Positions 1 through 7,844 of a DNA stretch of 52,828 bases are shown one piece after another. Location: contig JAQIBV010000047.1 of assembly GCA_027858855.1 (NCBI GenBank), positions 1 through 52,828 on the forward strand, given 5' to 3'. The stretch comes from Spirochaetota bacterium (GTDB taxonomy: Bacteria; Spirochaetota; UBA4802; JAFGJZ01). Numbering within the stretch: the first letter of the stretch is position 1; each line of letters opens with the position of its first letter. Below the pieces are notes generated by a model. That model had not been told where the DNA came from, did not search any database, and worked only from the letters and a program-made list of their open reading frames with translations. The translations under genes were made by a program, and so were the position numbers.

Positions 1-130
1 ACACGGTGGTGACGCCTCTTCGATAGAGTTTCTCTGTGAAGTTGGCCTCAACTACGTAAGCTGTTCTCCGTACCGGGTTCCGGTGGCTCGCCTTGCCGCA
101 GCTCACGCGAATCTGAAAACAGAAGAGTAA
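1..130 (+). CDS. ppdK: Pyruvate phosphate dikinase, C-terminal end (partial)
   Basis: The reading frame from base 2 to the TAA at 128-130 encodes the last 42 residues of a PPDK-type protein. It shows the family's C-terminal motif GGDASSIEF followed by [16 protein letters not shown], which belongs to the PEP/pyruvate-binding TIM barrel and includes the catalytic Cys region. The rest of the gene lies upstream of the window. PPDK interconverts pyruvate and phosphoenolpyruvate using ATP or PPi chemistry, and is common in fermentative anaerobes. A stem-loop 13 bases after the stop suggests it ends its transcript. Confidence 0.93.
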   Translation, partial: HGGDASSIEFLCEVGLNYVSCSPYRVPVARLAAAHANLKTEE

Positions 131-142
131 GTAACAGCTATC

Positions 143-193
143 GAGATACGGCAGAAGAAAAGCCAAAATTAGACGTCTCTACTGCCGTGTCTC
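143..193 (+). terminator. Long stem-loop after ppdK
   Basis: GAGATACGGCAG (143-154) pairs with CTGCCGTGTCTC (182-193): 12 pairs with one wobble, closing a 27-base loop. It lies just after the ppdK stop. There is no strong T tract after it, so it may be a terminator or an mRNA-stabilising 3' hairpin. Confidence 0.5.
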
Positions 194-230
194 AATATTA
201 GAAACTCTAATAATTTACTTTTTAACCAGG

Positions 231-340
231 TTGCATGTGCGAGCAGCAAGAGTCATCTTGCGACCAGCACAGGTTGCATGTGCGAGCAGCAAGAGTCATC
301 TTGAGACCAGCACAGGCTGCATATGCGAGCAGCCCAGCAC
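231..340. repeat. 43-bp tandem repeat, about 2.5 copies
   Basis: Copy 1 is 231-273, copy 2 is 274-316 (one base different), and a diverged partial copy covers 317-340. Each unit contains the perfect hairpin CAAGA-GTCA-TCTTG, enclosed by TGTGC/GCACA across a symmetric 6x6 internal loop. No gene is supported here: the short open frames across it only reflect the repeat period and have no convincing start. Copies abut directly with no unique spacers, so it is not a CRISPR array. Confidence 0.85.
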
Positions 341-367
341 TACGTTGTTTTTTCAAAGTGGTGCTGG
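334..367. other. Hairpin at the end of the tandem repeat
   Basis: CCAGCAC (334-340), the tail of the last repeat copy, pairs perfectly with GTGCTGG (361-367). The loop is T-rich. It sits between the tandem repeat and the three-way-junction element, so 231-450 is almost continuously self-complementary. Confidence 0.6.
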
Positions 368-384
368 ACGACCAGCAAAGGACC

Positions 385-450
385 TTACCCGTGGGATTGT
401 TCTTATCAGAACAATAAGTTTTTAGCGCAAGATAAAAACCCCACGGGTAA
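385..450. other. Inverted repeat shaped as a three-way junction
   Basis: An 11-bp perfect outer stem, TTACCCGTGGG (385-395) with CCCACGGGTAA (440-450), encloses two perfect hairpins. These are ATTGTTCT/AGAACAAT (396-403 with 408-415, loop TATC) and GTTTTTA/TAAAAAC (418-424 with 433-439). Only two bases (416-417) are unpaired at the junction. This could fold as RNA or as a DNA cruciform. I do not recognise the family, and there is no coding gene here. Confidence 0.7.
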
Positions 451-576
451 CACGAAAAATTCCAATACGCTAAAATATTATTGCTTCTTTTCGAGCTTCA
501 CGAGAAAAATTACCCTTTGAAATAAGCTGATTTTTCGAAGTTCATTTCTATCACAAAATCAACGATTATACAATAA

Positions 577-618
577 AATTTATTAGCAAGATGTTTTTTT
601 ACATCCTGCTAATAAATT
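577..618 (-). terminator. Terminator of the M20-YfcC operon
   Basis: An 18-bp stem with one mismatch (577-594 with 601-618) closes a T6 loop about 37 bases after the stop of the minus-strand transporter gene. On the minus strand the stem is followed by a T-rich tract (TTTTATTG), as expected of an intrinsic terminator. Confidence 0.7.
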
Positions 619-654
619 CACAATCGGAAATAGGAATGCCGAGAATAAAGCTCT

Positions 655-2130
655 TCAAAAGGGGCCAAAATCGATGTATACGGCAAAGGCGAGAAAGAGA
701 GAGCTTATCAACAACATAAATAGCTGTAGTTTAAATGTGTACTTAATCCACTGTGGATAAGAGACAACTGTAAAACTTAATGCAATTAAAAGAAGAGCGT
801 TAGAGGGAAATACCATATTGGAAAAACCGTCACCAAAATCAAAGGCCAGTACTGCTGTTTGCCGGGTAATGCCAACCAAATCAGCAAGCGGAGTTAATAT
901 GGGCATCATTAGAAAAGCCTTAGCACTTGCCGAACCTATGAAAAAATTCATTACAAGAGTAACTCCGTATACAAGAAAAGCGGCTCCAACAGCTGGTGCA
1001 CTTGCGATAATTCCGGCAGCACGATTAAGAATGGTATCTGTTATCATCCCCTGGTCTATAATGTGTTTAATAGAATAGGCCATTAATATCAAAATAACTC
1101 CCGGAAGCATTGCAAGCCAACCGGAAAAGAAGGTCTTAGTAATATTTAAAAGATTCATACGGGCAAAGAGTGCCGCGCCGACTCCACCCACAAAAAAGAG
1201 AAGCCCCATAAGAGGAAACGCAATTACAGAAATATTTGGTATCACAGAAAAAGATGACAGCACAGAAACCGCAACAATTGAAACCATAGCACAAACCATA
1301 CAACATGAAAAGAAGATTAGTGCATGCCTCATTCCCGGGTGCTTTTCTTCCCAGTCGGGGATATTTTGTACAGTCGATATTAGTTTTTTATCCTGCTTAA
1401 AGGTAGGAGAAAGTTGCGGGTTCTGTTCAATACGGCGAGCGTAGCGCGACACAAAGCGATATAGCACCAGGTAAACAATGAAGAAAAATATTATACGAAG
1501 CCATGCCCCAGAAAAGAGTGGCAGATCAGCAATTGACTGGGCGACTGCTACCGTAAAGGGATTTGTAACCGCAGCTGCGAATCCGAAAGAGAGTGGTAAA
1601 AGGCTAATGCCCAGACCGGTTAAGCTGTCCCAGCCAAGAGAATGCGCAAGTGGCACAATAAAGATAATCAGAGGAACCAATCCCTCATAGATTCCCAGGA
1701 AAGAAGACATAAACATAAATAAAAAGATTAAAATTGCCATCAATAAATATTTCCGGTCTTTAAATCGTTTTACCAGACGTCCGATCAGGTCTGCCATAAC
1801 CTCAGACTTTTCAAGCAATGAGATGGCTCCACCGACAAAAAGAATAAAGATGATTATTGTTATCAAGGCAGCGTTTCGAAGAGGAAACAGAACTTCAAGT
1901 GGCGAAGTAAGCCATCGCCAAAAGGGATAGTCCGGTTTTTGTACATATCGAAATGAATCGGGAACTATTATTGTTCGTCCAAGATTATCTACAACCCGTT
2001 CGTACTGACCCGATGGCAAAATTATTGTTAAAACACCGGTAAGCATCATGAGAATAAAAATAATCAGAGCTGCCTGTAAAAACGCCCTTTTACCGATTAC
2101 GACCTGGCTTTCTCCCTGCAATCTCACCAT
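655..2130 (-). CDS. YfcC/DcuC-superfamily membrane transporter
   Basis: This 491-residue protein has about 12 hydrophobic helices. It carries motifs typical of the YfcC family (C4-dicarboxylate anaerobic carrier superfamily): an N-terminal helix ending LPSGQYER, the central TNPFTVAVAQ, and the C-terminal GSASAKAFLMMPILTPL with FPSNALL. Members are thought to move amino acids, peptides or dicarboxylates across the inner membrane; the substrate cannot be read from sequence. It lies 5 bases downstream of an M20 peptidase gene on the same strand, so import and hydrolysis of a peptide-like or N-acyl amino acid substrate is a reasonable inference. Confidence 0.85.
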   Translation of the reverse strand: MVRLQGESQVVIGKRAFLQAALIIFILMMLTGVLTIILPSGQYERVVDNLGRTIIVPDSFRYVQKPDYPFWRWLTSPLEVLFPLRNAALITIIIFILFVGGAISLLEKSEVMADLIGRLVKRFKDRKYLLMAILIFLFMFMSSFLGIYEGLVPLIIFIVPLAHSLGWDSLTGLGISLLPLSFGFAAAVTNPFTVAVAQSIADLPLFSGAWLRIIFFFIVYLVLYRFVSRYARRIEQNPQLSPTFKQDKKLISTVQNIPDWEEKHPGMRHALIFFSCCMVCAMVSIVAVSVLSSFSVIPNISVIAFPLMGLLFFVGGVGAALFARMNLLNITKTFFSGWLAMLPGVILILMAYSIKHIIDQGMITDTILNRAAGIIASAPAVGAAFLVYGVTLVMNFFIGSASAKAFLMMPILTPLADLVGITRQTAVLAFDFGDGFSNMVFPSNALLLIALSFTVVSYPQWIKYTFKLQLFMLLISSLFLAFAVYIDFGPF

Positions 2131-2135
2131 TCCTC

Positions 2136-3587
2136 CTATAGCGACTGTATCATTTGTGTGTAAAAATTAATTCCAAAGCAGTAGTTTTCAATACTAATGG
2201 ATTCGTTGCGACTATGAATTGTTTTTCGATCACCCGGAGTTAGAAGCATAGGCGAAAACCGGTAGATAGCGGAGCTAATTTGAGAAAAAAACTTTGAGTC
2301 CGTTGTAACGTTACAGAGTAGAGGAGCCGTAACAAATGAGGGGGCCACCTGTTCAATTACCTTTTTTATTGTTCTGTACCCATCACTATTAATTGGCGAT
2401 GCATTAATCGGTTCAAAGGACTCCTCTTCACAGGCATTTGTGACCGTAACCGCCGGATCATCTATTATTTTTTTTAACAAAGCACACACCGTTTCACGTG
2501 TTTCTCCAGGTAAAATACGTATATTAAGGTTAGCCTCCGACTCCAACGGAAGAACGTTACAGCGACTACCTGAATTAATCGTTGTAGCAACAACGGTTGT
2601 CTGAAGCAGAGTACGGGTTGCATCATCCTTTTTTAAAATTGCACACATCAACCCTGAGAAAAGCCAAAGGTTACTCCAGATTACAGCTAACGGGAAAGAA
2701 ACGCATGGAACCAATGTTTTAAAGAAGAGTGCAACCTCAGGAAGCATTTTTATAGGAAACCGATACTTATGCACACGGTAAAGAGCACGAACAAGACGAT
2801 CTCCACCATGCATTACGGGAGGCATTGAGGCATGCCCATCGACTCCTTCACAACCAAGCCGAACATTCATATATCCCTTTTCAGAAACACCGACAATAGC
2901 AATGGGATCAGCAACCATGGGAGGAAGTCCAGTGATTGCACAAGAACCCTCATCGAGTATCCAATCCAGCCTGATATTTTGAGAGATAAGGTGATCACGT
3001 ATGACAACTGCTCCACGTTCACTGGTGGTCTCTTCATCGCCGCCACACGCTATATATAGTGTCCGTTGCGGAGAAAACCCCTGCTGCAGGAGTGTTTCAA
3101 CTGCCTCGAGCGATGCCATAAGGGTGTTCTTTGTATCAAGAGTTCCCCTTCCCCAGATCCGCTCTTCGGCGACGGTTCCAGAAAAAGGAGGATATTGCCA
3201 GCCGGTGTCGTCAGCATCAACTACATCGTAGTGAGCATAAAACATAACAGGCAAGTCCTTGTTGGCGACTCCAGTCCATTTTATCAGCAAAGCATAATCG
3301 CTTAAAATTGTGACATCCAGTCGTGAAAAAATATTCGGGAAACTCTGTTTTAGAAAGCCGATGAAAGCGGAGAACCGAGATGAGTCGACAAGGGAAACAT
3401 CGGCAAAGGAAACAGTTTTGAACTGTATTGCACGTGATAGACGCTCTATCTGTTCCGGTAGAAGTGGTACGGTTTGCATAGCAGACGCCGTTTTACGGGG
3501 TTGAAAAAAAAGGATGGCTGTTCTGAATAGAAGAACAGCAAAGAATAAAGATATTGCAGTTATTATCAGTATAGTATTCATATCCAT
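2136..3587 (-). CDS. M20 family metallopeptidase, membrane-anchored
   Basis: A 483-residue zinc hydrolase of the M20 (carboxypeptidase PM20D1/CPS1-like) group. Metal and catalytic residues are visible in order: HYDVVDA (His and first Asp region), GRGTLDTK (bridging Asp), GGDEETTSERG (catalytic Glu and ligand Glu) and a C-terminal GDRKTIHSRNE (His ligand). An N-terminal hydrophobic segment (about residues 5-28) suggests membrane anchoring. The dimerisation insert lies mid-protein. It is the first gene of a two-gene operon with the YfcC-type transporter. The family cleaves peptides or N-acyl amino acids; the exact substrate is unknown. Confidence 0.88.
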   Translation of the reverse strand: MDMNTILIITAISLFFAVLLFRTAILFFQPRKTASAMQTVPLLPEQIERLSRAIQFKTVSFADVSLVDSSRFSAFIGFLKQSFPNIFSRLDVTILSDYALLIKWTGVANKDLPVMFYAHYDVVDADDTGWQYPPFSGTVAEERIWGRGTLDTKNTLMASLEAVETLLQQGFSPQRTLYIACGGDEETTSERGAVVIRDHLISQNIRLDWILDEGSCAITGLPPMVADPIAIVGVSEKGYMNVRLGCEGVDGHASMPPVMHGGDRLVRALYRVHKYRFPIKMLPEVALFFKTLVPCVSFPLAVIWSNLWLFSGLMCAILKKDDATRTLLQTTVVATTINSGSRCNVLPLESEANLNIRILPGETRETVCALLKKIIDDPAVTVTNACEEESFEPINASPINSDGYRTIKKVIEQVAPSFVTAPLLCNVTTDSKFFSQISSAIYRFSPMLLTPGDRKTIHSRNESISIENYCFGINFYTQMIQSL

Positions 3588-3703
3588 ATTTAAAATCCTG
3601 TAGTTTTTTTAACAAGTAGTAAACGGTGATAATTCTCACTTTTACAAGGAAGCTGTTCGTAAATAAGCTATGGAGGCTTCCAGGACTTCATGTAAAGAGA
3701 GTA

Positions 3704-4732
3704 CTACAGAGAAGAGATGGCAAGGTCGCTGTCAATTAATTTGACAACACTACGAAGTGTTTCCGACATAAAAACATTCATCTGTGCATCTATCAGAATA
3801 ACCTGCAGATCTGGTTGTTCTTTTAATATTGACTTTACACCTTTAAGACTCATTACAAAAAAGGCAGTAGCATATGCATCAGATGTTGCAGAATCATCTC
3901 CTATAACCGTTACTGAAATAAAGTTGCGAGCTGGATATCCTGTACGAGGATCAATAATGTGATGATACCGCTTACCATTTTTATCATAGGCAAAGCGCTC
4001 ATAATCACCAGAAGTTACACAGGTTTTACCAGTACGGATCGGAAAAGAAAAGAGCAGCTGGTTATTTTCACGTGGATGCCGTAGCCCCGTCACCCAGGGA
4101 GAACCATTTTTAGTGCCTAATACAACTATATCTCCACCGCCATCTACAAGAGCAGATGTTATACCCGAGTTTTTCAATAAATCAATTGCCTTTCCAATTA
4201 TATAACCCTTTGCTACTCCACCGAGTCCAATTTTTGTATTTTCATTATTTCGTGTAACGGTACCCATTGCGGAGTTTAACTTTATACGGTTGTACCCCAC
4301 TGATTCGAGAGCCTGTTTAATGTGCTCCTTTTGAGGTGGCACGAAATCGTTTTGGGAAAAGTTATAAAGATTTCCAGCCGAAGCGAAGGTTATATCGAAA
4401 GCGCCCCCACTTTGCTTTGCGACCTGTTGCGCAATTTGTAGCACCTGAAGGCAGTCAGATGATACTTGAACTGGCTTACCGGGCGGGGATTCGTTTATAC
4501 GGCTGACATCTGAACCCGGAGTCGGACCCAGCAGCTTACTAAGCCGACCAATTTCCTCGAACGCCTCATTAATTACGATATGAGCCTTTTGAGACGAATC
4601 TGCATATACAGTAATAGTTACAACCGTCCCTATCATAGCTTGTGTTAGGCTGTAAGGTTGTAATTCCATTTGCTGTCCCTGGCTGCATGCTGTTGTTACT
4701 GTTATTAATACAATAATTAATAGCTTGTTCAT
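3704..4732 (-). CDS. apbE: FAD:protein FMN transferase, lipoprotein
   Basis: ApbE attaches FMN through a phosphoester bond to Thr/Ser of target flavoproteins, such as Rnf or Nqr subunits. Family motifs are GGVAKGYIIGKAID, SALVDGGGDIVV, HIIDPRTGYPARN and GDDSATSDAYATAFFV. The N-terminus is a lipoprotein signal ending in a lipobox (VTTACSQ), placing it on the periplasmic side of the membrane. I start it at ATG 4732 (MNKLLIIV) rather than the TTG two codons upstream, because a GTGGA Shine-Dalgarno-like sequence is suitably spaced. No target flavoprotein or Rnf gene is in the window. It is monocistronic and divergent from the gene at 4884. Confidence 0.92.
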   Translation of the reverse strand: MNKLLIIVLITVTTACSQGQQMELQPYSLTQAMIGTVVTITVYADSSQKAHIVINEAFEEIGRLSKLLGPTPGSDVSRINESPPGKPVQVSSDCLQVLQIAQQVAKQSGGAFDITFASAGNLYNFSQNDFVPPQKEHIKQALESVGYNRIKLNSAMGTVTRNNENTKIGLGGVAKGYIIGKAIDLLKNSGITSALVDGGGDIVVLGTKNGSPWVTGLRHPRENNQLLFSFPIRTGKTCVTSGDYERFAYDKNGKRYHHIIDPRTGYPARNFISVTVIGDDSATSDAYATAFFVMSLKGVKSILKEQPDLQVILIDAQMNVFMSETLRSVVKLIDSDLAISSL

Positions 4733-4760
4733 CACCAATCCACTTTCTAACCTATAATTT

Positions 4761-4774
4761 CCGATAGTTATCGG
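4761..4774. repeat. Copy of the GATAGTTATC palindrome (intergenic)
   Basis: CCGATA-GT-TATCGG is a perfect 6-bp inverted repeat around a GT centre. The same core recurs at 5711-5722, 24499-24518, 32675-32698 and 34006-34015, always in this orientation on the + strand. This copy is in the divergent promoter region of apbE. Confidence 0.6.
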
Positions 4775-4844
4775 TAAGATAATTATGTCACAAAGATTTT
4801 GTAGGTTTTTTTAGTTTTTTTCGACAAGTTGATCATTTTCAACG

Positions 4845-4870
4845 TTGTAATTAGTAGTACCGAATTACAA
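4845..4870 (+). promoter_or_regulatory. Inverted repeat next to the RBS of the gene at 4884
   Basis: TTGTAATT (4845-4852) and AATTACAA (4863-4870) form a perfect 8-bp inverted repeat ending directly at the AAAGGAG ribosome-binding site. Since the downstream gene looks like a ribbon-helix-helix DNA-binding protein, this is a candidate autoregulatory operator (inference). Confidence 0.45.
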
Positions 4871-4883
4871 AAAGGAGAATCTC

Positions 4884-5384
4884 ATGATTGACACTACAAT
4901 TACAATGGAATCAAATCGATTAATTAAGCTTTTAAACCTCTGTATTAAAGCCGGAATTACTAAAAATCGCTTTATTATCCTCTGCTTAAACAAATACATT
5001 CCCAAAATGAAGAGGACACGCTACAAGTTCACCACAAAAAAATATCAAGACCGTGCTCCAGACTGGGAAAATGTACATTTATATATTCATCCAGCAACAT
5101 TTGAGAAATACAACAATATAATAAGTTTCCAAAAATACACTTTATCACTTCTAGCTGCCTTAGCAATTGATAAATATGGCGAAGAAGTGCTGGAATCAAT
5201 TTTTTCAAAGAGATCACAAGACAATGAAGAATCGTTCTCTAACTATTTTTCGGTTTTTTGTGATAAAAAATATGGGAAAGTCACCTTTGTGTCAATTTGG
5301 GACAAAACAGATATACAAGGAGCGATAACTATTGAGCAAATCGTCCACGATAAAGACCTAATTTTAGATATTAACGACTGGTAA
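4884..5384 (+). CDS. Small protein, probable tandem ribbon-helix-helix fold
   Basis: I do not recognise a named family. The 166-residue protein begins TTITMESNRLIKLLNLCIK followed by TKNRFIILCLNKYI, a strand-helix-helix pattern like ribbon-helix-helix regulators. A second similar block, NVHLYIHPATFEKY then TLSLLAALAIDKYGEEV, lies around residues 60-100. The C-terminal 60 residues are acidic and unassigned. It has a strong ribosome-binding site (AAAGGAG) and an inverted repeat just upstream, consistent with a self-regulated DNA-binding protein. Its 3' end overlaps the convergent HAD gene by 14 bases. Confidence 0.6.
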   Translation: MIDTTITMESNRLIKLLNLCIKAGITKNRFIILCLNKYIPKMKRTRYKFTTKKYQDRAPDWENVHLYIHPATFEKYNNIISFQKYTLSLLAALAIDKYGEEVLESIFSKRSQDNEESFSNYFSVFCDKKYGKVTFVSIWDKTDIQGAITIEQIVHDKDLILDINDW

Positions 5385-6036
5385 TGCTTAAAACAAGCTG
5401 ATAGATCTCACTAACAGAATGAGCAACATATTTTTCTGCTTCCACCTCACTGATTCCGGCATGTCCGTATGAACAGCCTATAAAGGGTATGCCATTTGCA
5501 CGTGCGGCATCGCGATCAGATACCCTATCCCCAACCATAATAGCCATTTCATATTCACTATTATCGAGATAGGTCGTTACTAATTCGTTTTTATTATGTA
5601 TTTTTTGTTCATCTACAACAATAACAGGCGAAAGGAAGTATTTTTTTAAATTATAAAACTCTAAAATTTTTTCAATATAGTTAAGAGCACCATTTGATGC
5701 CATAACAAGTCGATAGTTATCGGTAACAAGTTTATCCAAAAGCTCTTCAACTCCCGGATAAATTGAACCACCACCATCAGAAATACCAGAAATAAGACTC
5801 CGATTAAACAGACGAATCATTAAATCACAAAACTTAGTATCCACACCAGGCATTAACTCTTGAAAAATCCCAAGAGGAGGTAAACCTATCACACTAAAAA
5901 TCTTTTCATCAGAAGGCACAGCAACCGCAAGACCTGTTTCAGAATTAAAGTCATCAACAGTCTTTCGATAACTCTCCACTAAAATATCACTGTTATCAAA
6001 AATTGTTCCATCCATGTCAAACGCAATGAGATTCAT
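5371..6036 (-). CDS. HAD-superfamily phosphatase (phosphoglycolate phosphatase-like)
   Basis: A 221-residue HAD hydrolase. Motif I is FDMDGT (residues 6-11, nucleophile Asp7 and acid/base Asp9), motif II is VMASNGA, the Lys region is HNKNELV, and motif IV is VGDRVSDRDAARANG. An alpha-helical cap lies between motifs I and II, as in the Gph/PgmB group that removes phosphate from small metabolites; the substrate is unknown. I chose ATG 6036 because GGAGG sits four bases before it. An in-frame ATG at 6054 overlaps the stop of the preceding gene (ATGA) but lacks its own Shine-Dalgarno. It is probably translated with the Lnt-like gene upstream. Confidence 0.87.
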   Translation of the reverse strand: MNLIAFDMDGTIFDNSDILVESYRKTVDDFNSETGLAVAVPSDEKIFSVIGLPPLGIFQELMPGVDTKFCDLMIRLFNRSLISGISDGGGSIYPGVEELLDKLVTDNYRLVMASNGALNYIEKILEFYNLKKYFLSPVIVVDEQKIHNKNELVTTYLDNSEYEMAIMVGDRVSDRDAARANGIPFIGCSYGHAGISEVEAEKYVAHSVSEIYQLVLSITSR

Positions 6037-6050
6037 ACATCCTCCAGAAA

Positions 6051-7583
6051 TCATCGACTCAGAAAGGGAAAAAAGACATTAACGACAAGAAATCCAAACA
6101 GCACAACGCATAACCATGCAAAGAGATCACCAATAAAACCATATATGGTGTTAACACGCATAACAGGTACATCCACATACATTACCCTATTAGAGGTAGT
6201 AAATGAGTTCATTACCCCCTGAATCCTACCGTATCCATTAACCGCATATGAAAGACCGTTTTGAGTAGCATAAACAACCGAAAACCCATTCTCTACGGCT
6301 CTAAAGAGCTGGCTATAAGCCATAGAGGCGTTCTTAATAGTTCCAAAGGCTGAGACAAGCATAATATCAACTCTGCGGCCAGCTGATGAACGTATATATC
6401 CACCAAAATCCATGTCCCGTCCCATAACAAGTGCAAGTTTCCCATAAGGAGTCTCAACTACCGGAACAGTTCCCTCTCCTTCTAAGACCCAACTGTTTTC
6501 ACGCAAAGACAAATTCTTTTTTTGATATTCAGCAATCACCATTCCGGCCGGATCAAACATAAGGGAACGATTTATACCCTTTTCCGCATCATCAAGTTTA
6601 ATATTACTCATAAAAGTTTCATGCAAACCCTCTTTCAGCAAAGGTACAGCCAGATAACTTATCACAACATAAACCCCATTTTCCTGAGATATGCGAGAAA
6701 GTTGTGTGCGCAAATTTTTATCCTGATCTAGAGGTATATATATTGTATACTCTTGAAACAAGACTATTTTTGAACCGGCTGTCGAGGCCGCAACAACAAC
6801 TGCTTCCAGACTTTTAATACTATTTTCAAAGTCAGAATATATCCTACTATTACGCATATCATTAATAGAGTTTAATTTCGAATCTTTTGCCGGTGGCATA
6901 ACCGCAGAAGCAACCCTTACAGTTTTATTTGTATTGTTTTTATTAAGAGGGGATACTCGGATACTGCCATAAAAGATCAATAAAAACAAAACAACTCCAT
7001 AAAGCATTACTCCACCCGCTACTCTGTTCAGCCGAAAGCCGTTATTCCACAACCAGCAAATCATAGAAGAGCTCCATGACAGTATAAAAACCAGCAGCCA
7101 TAATCCACCAAGTGAAACAACTTGCATCAGCGCCTGATTACCAAACCATGCATACCCCTGTATACCGCCATTTGCGCTAAAAAAATCACTTTTAGAGAAC
7201 AAGAAGTAGGTTGCCACAGTACAAAGCGGAAAAATCAAGGTATACGTAAAACCATAATTTTTACGATAAAAAAGACGCGTCACCCAGAAGGGTAAAGCGA
7301 GAGCCAGAGCAATGAATATATTTCGCAAAACTCCATAATACCAAAACGGAGCCCCGCTTAAATCAAGAAATGACAAAGTAGAAAGTTGTAGAGCAATAAT
7401 AAACCCAGCAACTGAATAAAGCCATCCTTCCAAGAACTCCTGATTTTCAAGGAGGTGCAGTATAAAAACCGGAGCAAGGACAGTCGCAATAGGTAAGACT
7501 GTGAATTCACCTGTAAACACATACAGTCCATATCCAAATACAAACCATATTAAAACCAACTCGCCTTTAACCGATCGTTTCAC
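6051..7583 (-). CDS. Lnt-like membrane protein with nitrilase domain lacking the catalytic Cys
   Basis: The 510-residue protein has the apolipoprotein N-acyltransferase architecture: about six N-terminal membrane helices (residues 8-215), a carbon-nitrogen hydrolase domain (about 225-475) and a last helix. Lnt adds a third acyl chain to lipoproteins using a Glu-Lys-Cys triad. Glu is present in VLFQEYT and Lys in YQKKNLS. The position of the nucleophile (ICYEDLF in typical Lnt) reads VMGRDMDF, with Gly388 in place of Cys. It is therefore probably inactive as an N-acyltransferase, or does something else. The start is GTG with AAGGAG. The HAD gene follows directly. Confidence 0.8.
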   Translation of the reverse strand: MKRSVKGELVLIWFVFGYGLYVFTGEFTVLPIATVLAPVFILHLLENQEFLEGWLYSVAGFIIALQLSTLSFLDLSGAPFWYYGVLRNIFIALALALPFWVTRLFYRKNYGFTYTLIFPLCTVATYFLFSKSDFFSANGGIQGYAWFGNQALMQVVSLGGLWLLVFILSWSSSMICWLWNNGFRLNRVAGGVMLYGVVLFLLIFYGSIRVSPLNKNNTNKTVRVASAVMPPAKDSKLNSINDMRNSRIYSDFENSIKSLEAVVVAASTAGSKIVLFQEYTIYIPLDQDKNLRTQLSRISQENGVYVVISYLAVPLLKEGLHETFMSNIKLDDAEKGINRSLMFDPAGMVIAEYQKKNLSLRENSWVLEGEGTVPVVETPYGKLALVMGRDMDFGGYIRSSAGRRVDIMLVSAFGTIKNASMAYSQLFRAVENGFSVVYATQNGLSYAVNGYGRIQGVMNSFTTSNRVMYVDVPVMRVNTIYGFIGDLFAWLCVVLFGFLVVNVFFPFLSR

Positions 7584-7732
7584 CAGAATCTCCTTTTTTA
7601 TTAAACAGATAAAATTAGAACGTCTGCAACAAACTTATTTTGAGAGACGCATAATAAAATTATAATTTTTAATCTTAATATCAGAAACCTCCAGAGCTGA
7701 TTAATATCAAGCACAATTTAAACATTGAATTT

Positions 7733-7795
7733 TATCGGAGTTCGCACCAGTAATCAAAATTTTAATTATTCATCTACTCGACTGTTTCTCCGATA
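7733..7795. other. Spaced inverted repeat upstream of the PBP1A gene
   Basis: TATCGGAG (7733-7740) and CTCCGATA (7788-7795) are perfect inverted 8-mers 47 bases apart, in the 261-base gap between the divergent Lnt-like and PBP1A genes. They could be paired operator half-sites or a weak stem. Nothing else is recognisable in the gap. Confidence 0.35.
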
Positions 7796-7844
7796 CTTTA
7801 AATAGGTGCATCAATAACGATTCCTGACTGGATACAAATCATTA

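Noticed and set aside
231-340. CRISPR array
   Set aside because: Units are directly tandem with no unique spacers, only about 2.5 copies, and no cas genes are present.
385-450. Integron attC site
   Set aside because: The ends do not match the attC core-site consensus and there is no integrase or cassette array.
231-520. Short overlapping open frames in the 43-bp repeat region
   Set aside because: They come from the repeat period and have no ribosome-binding site or protein-like sequence.
4628-5000. Promoter of the gene at 4884 using TTGATC at 4829
   Set aside because: At 17-base spacing the -10 would be TAGTAG, too weak to list as a promoter feature.
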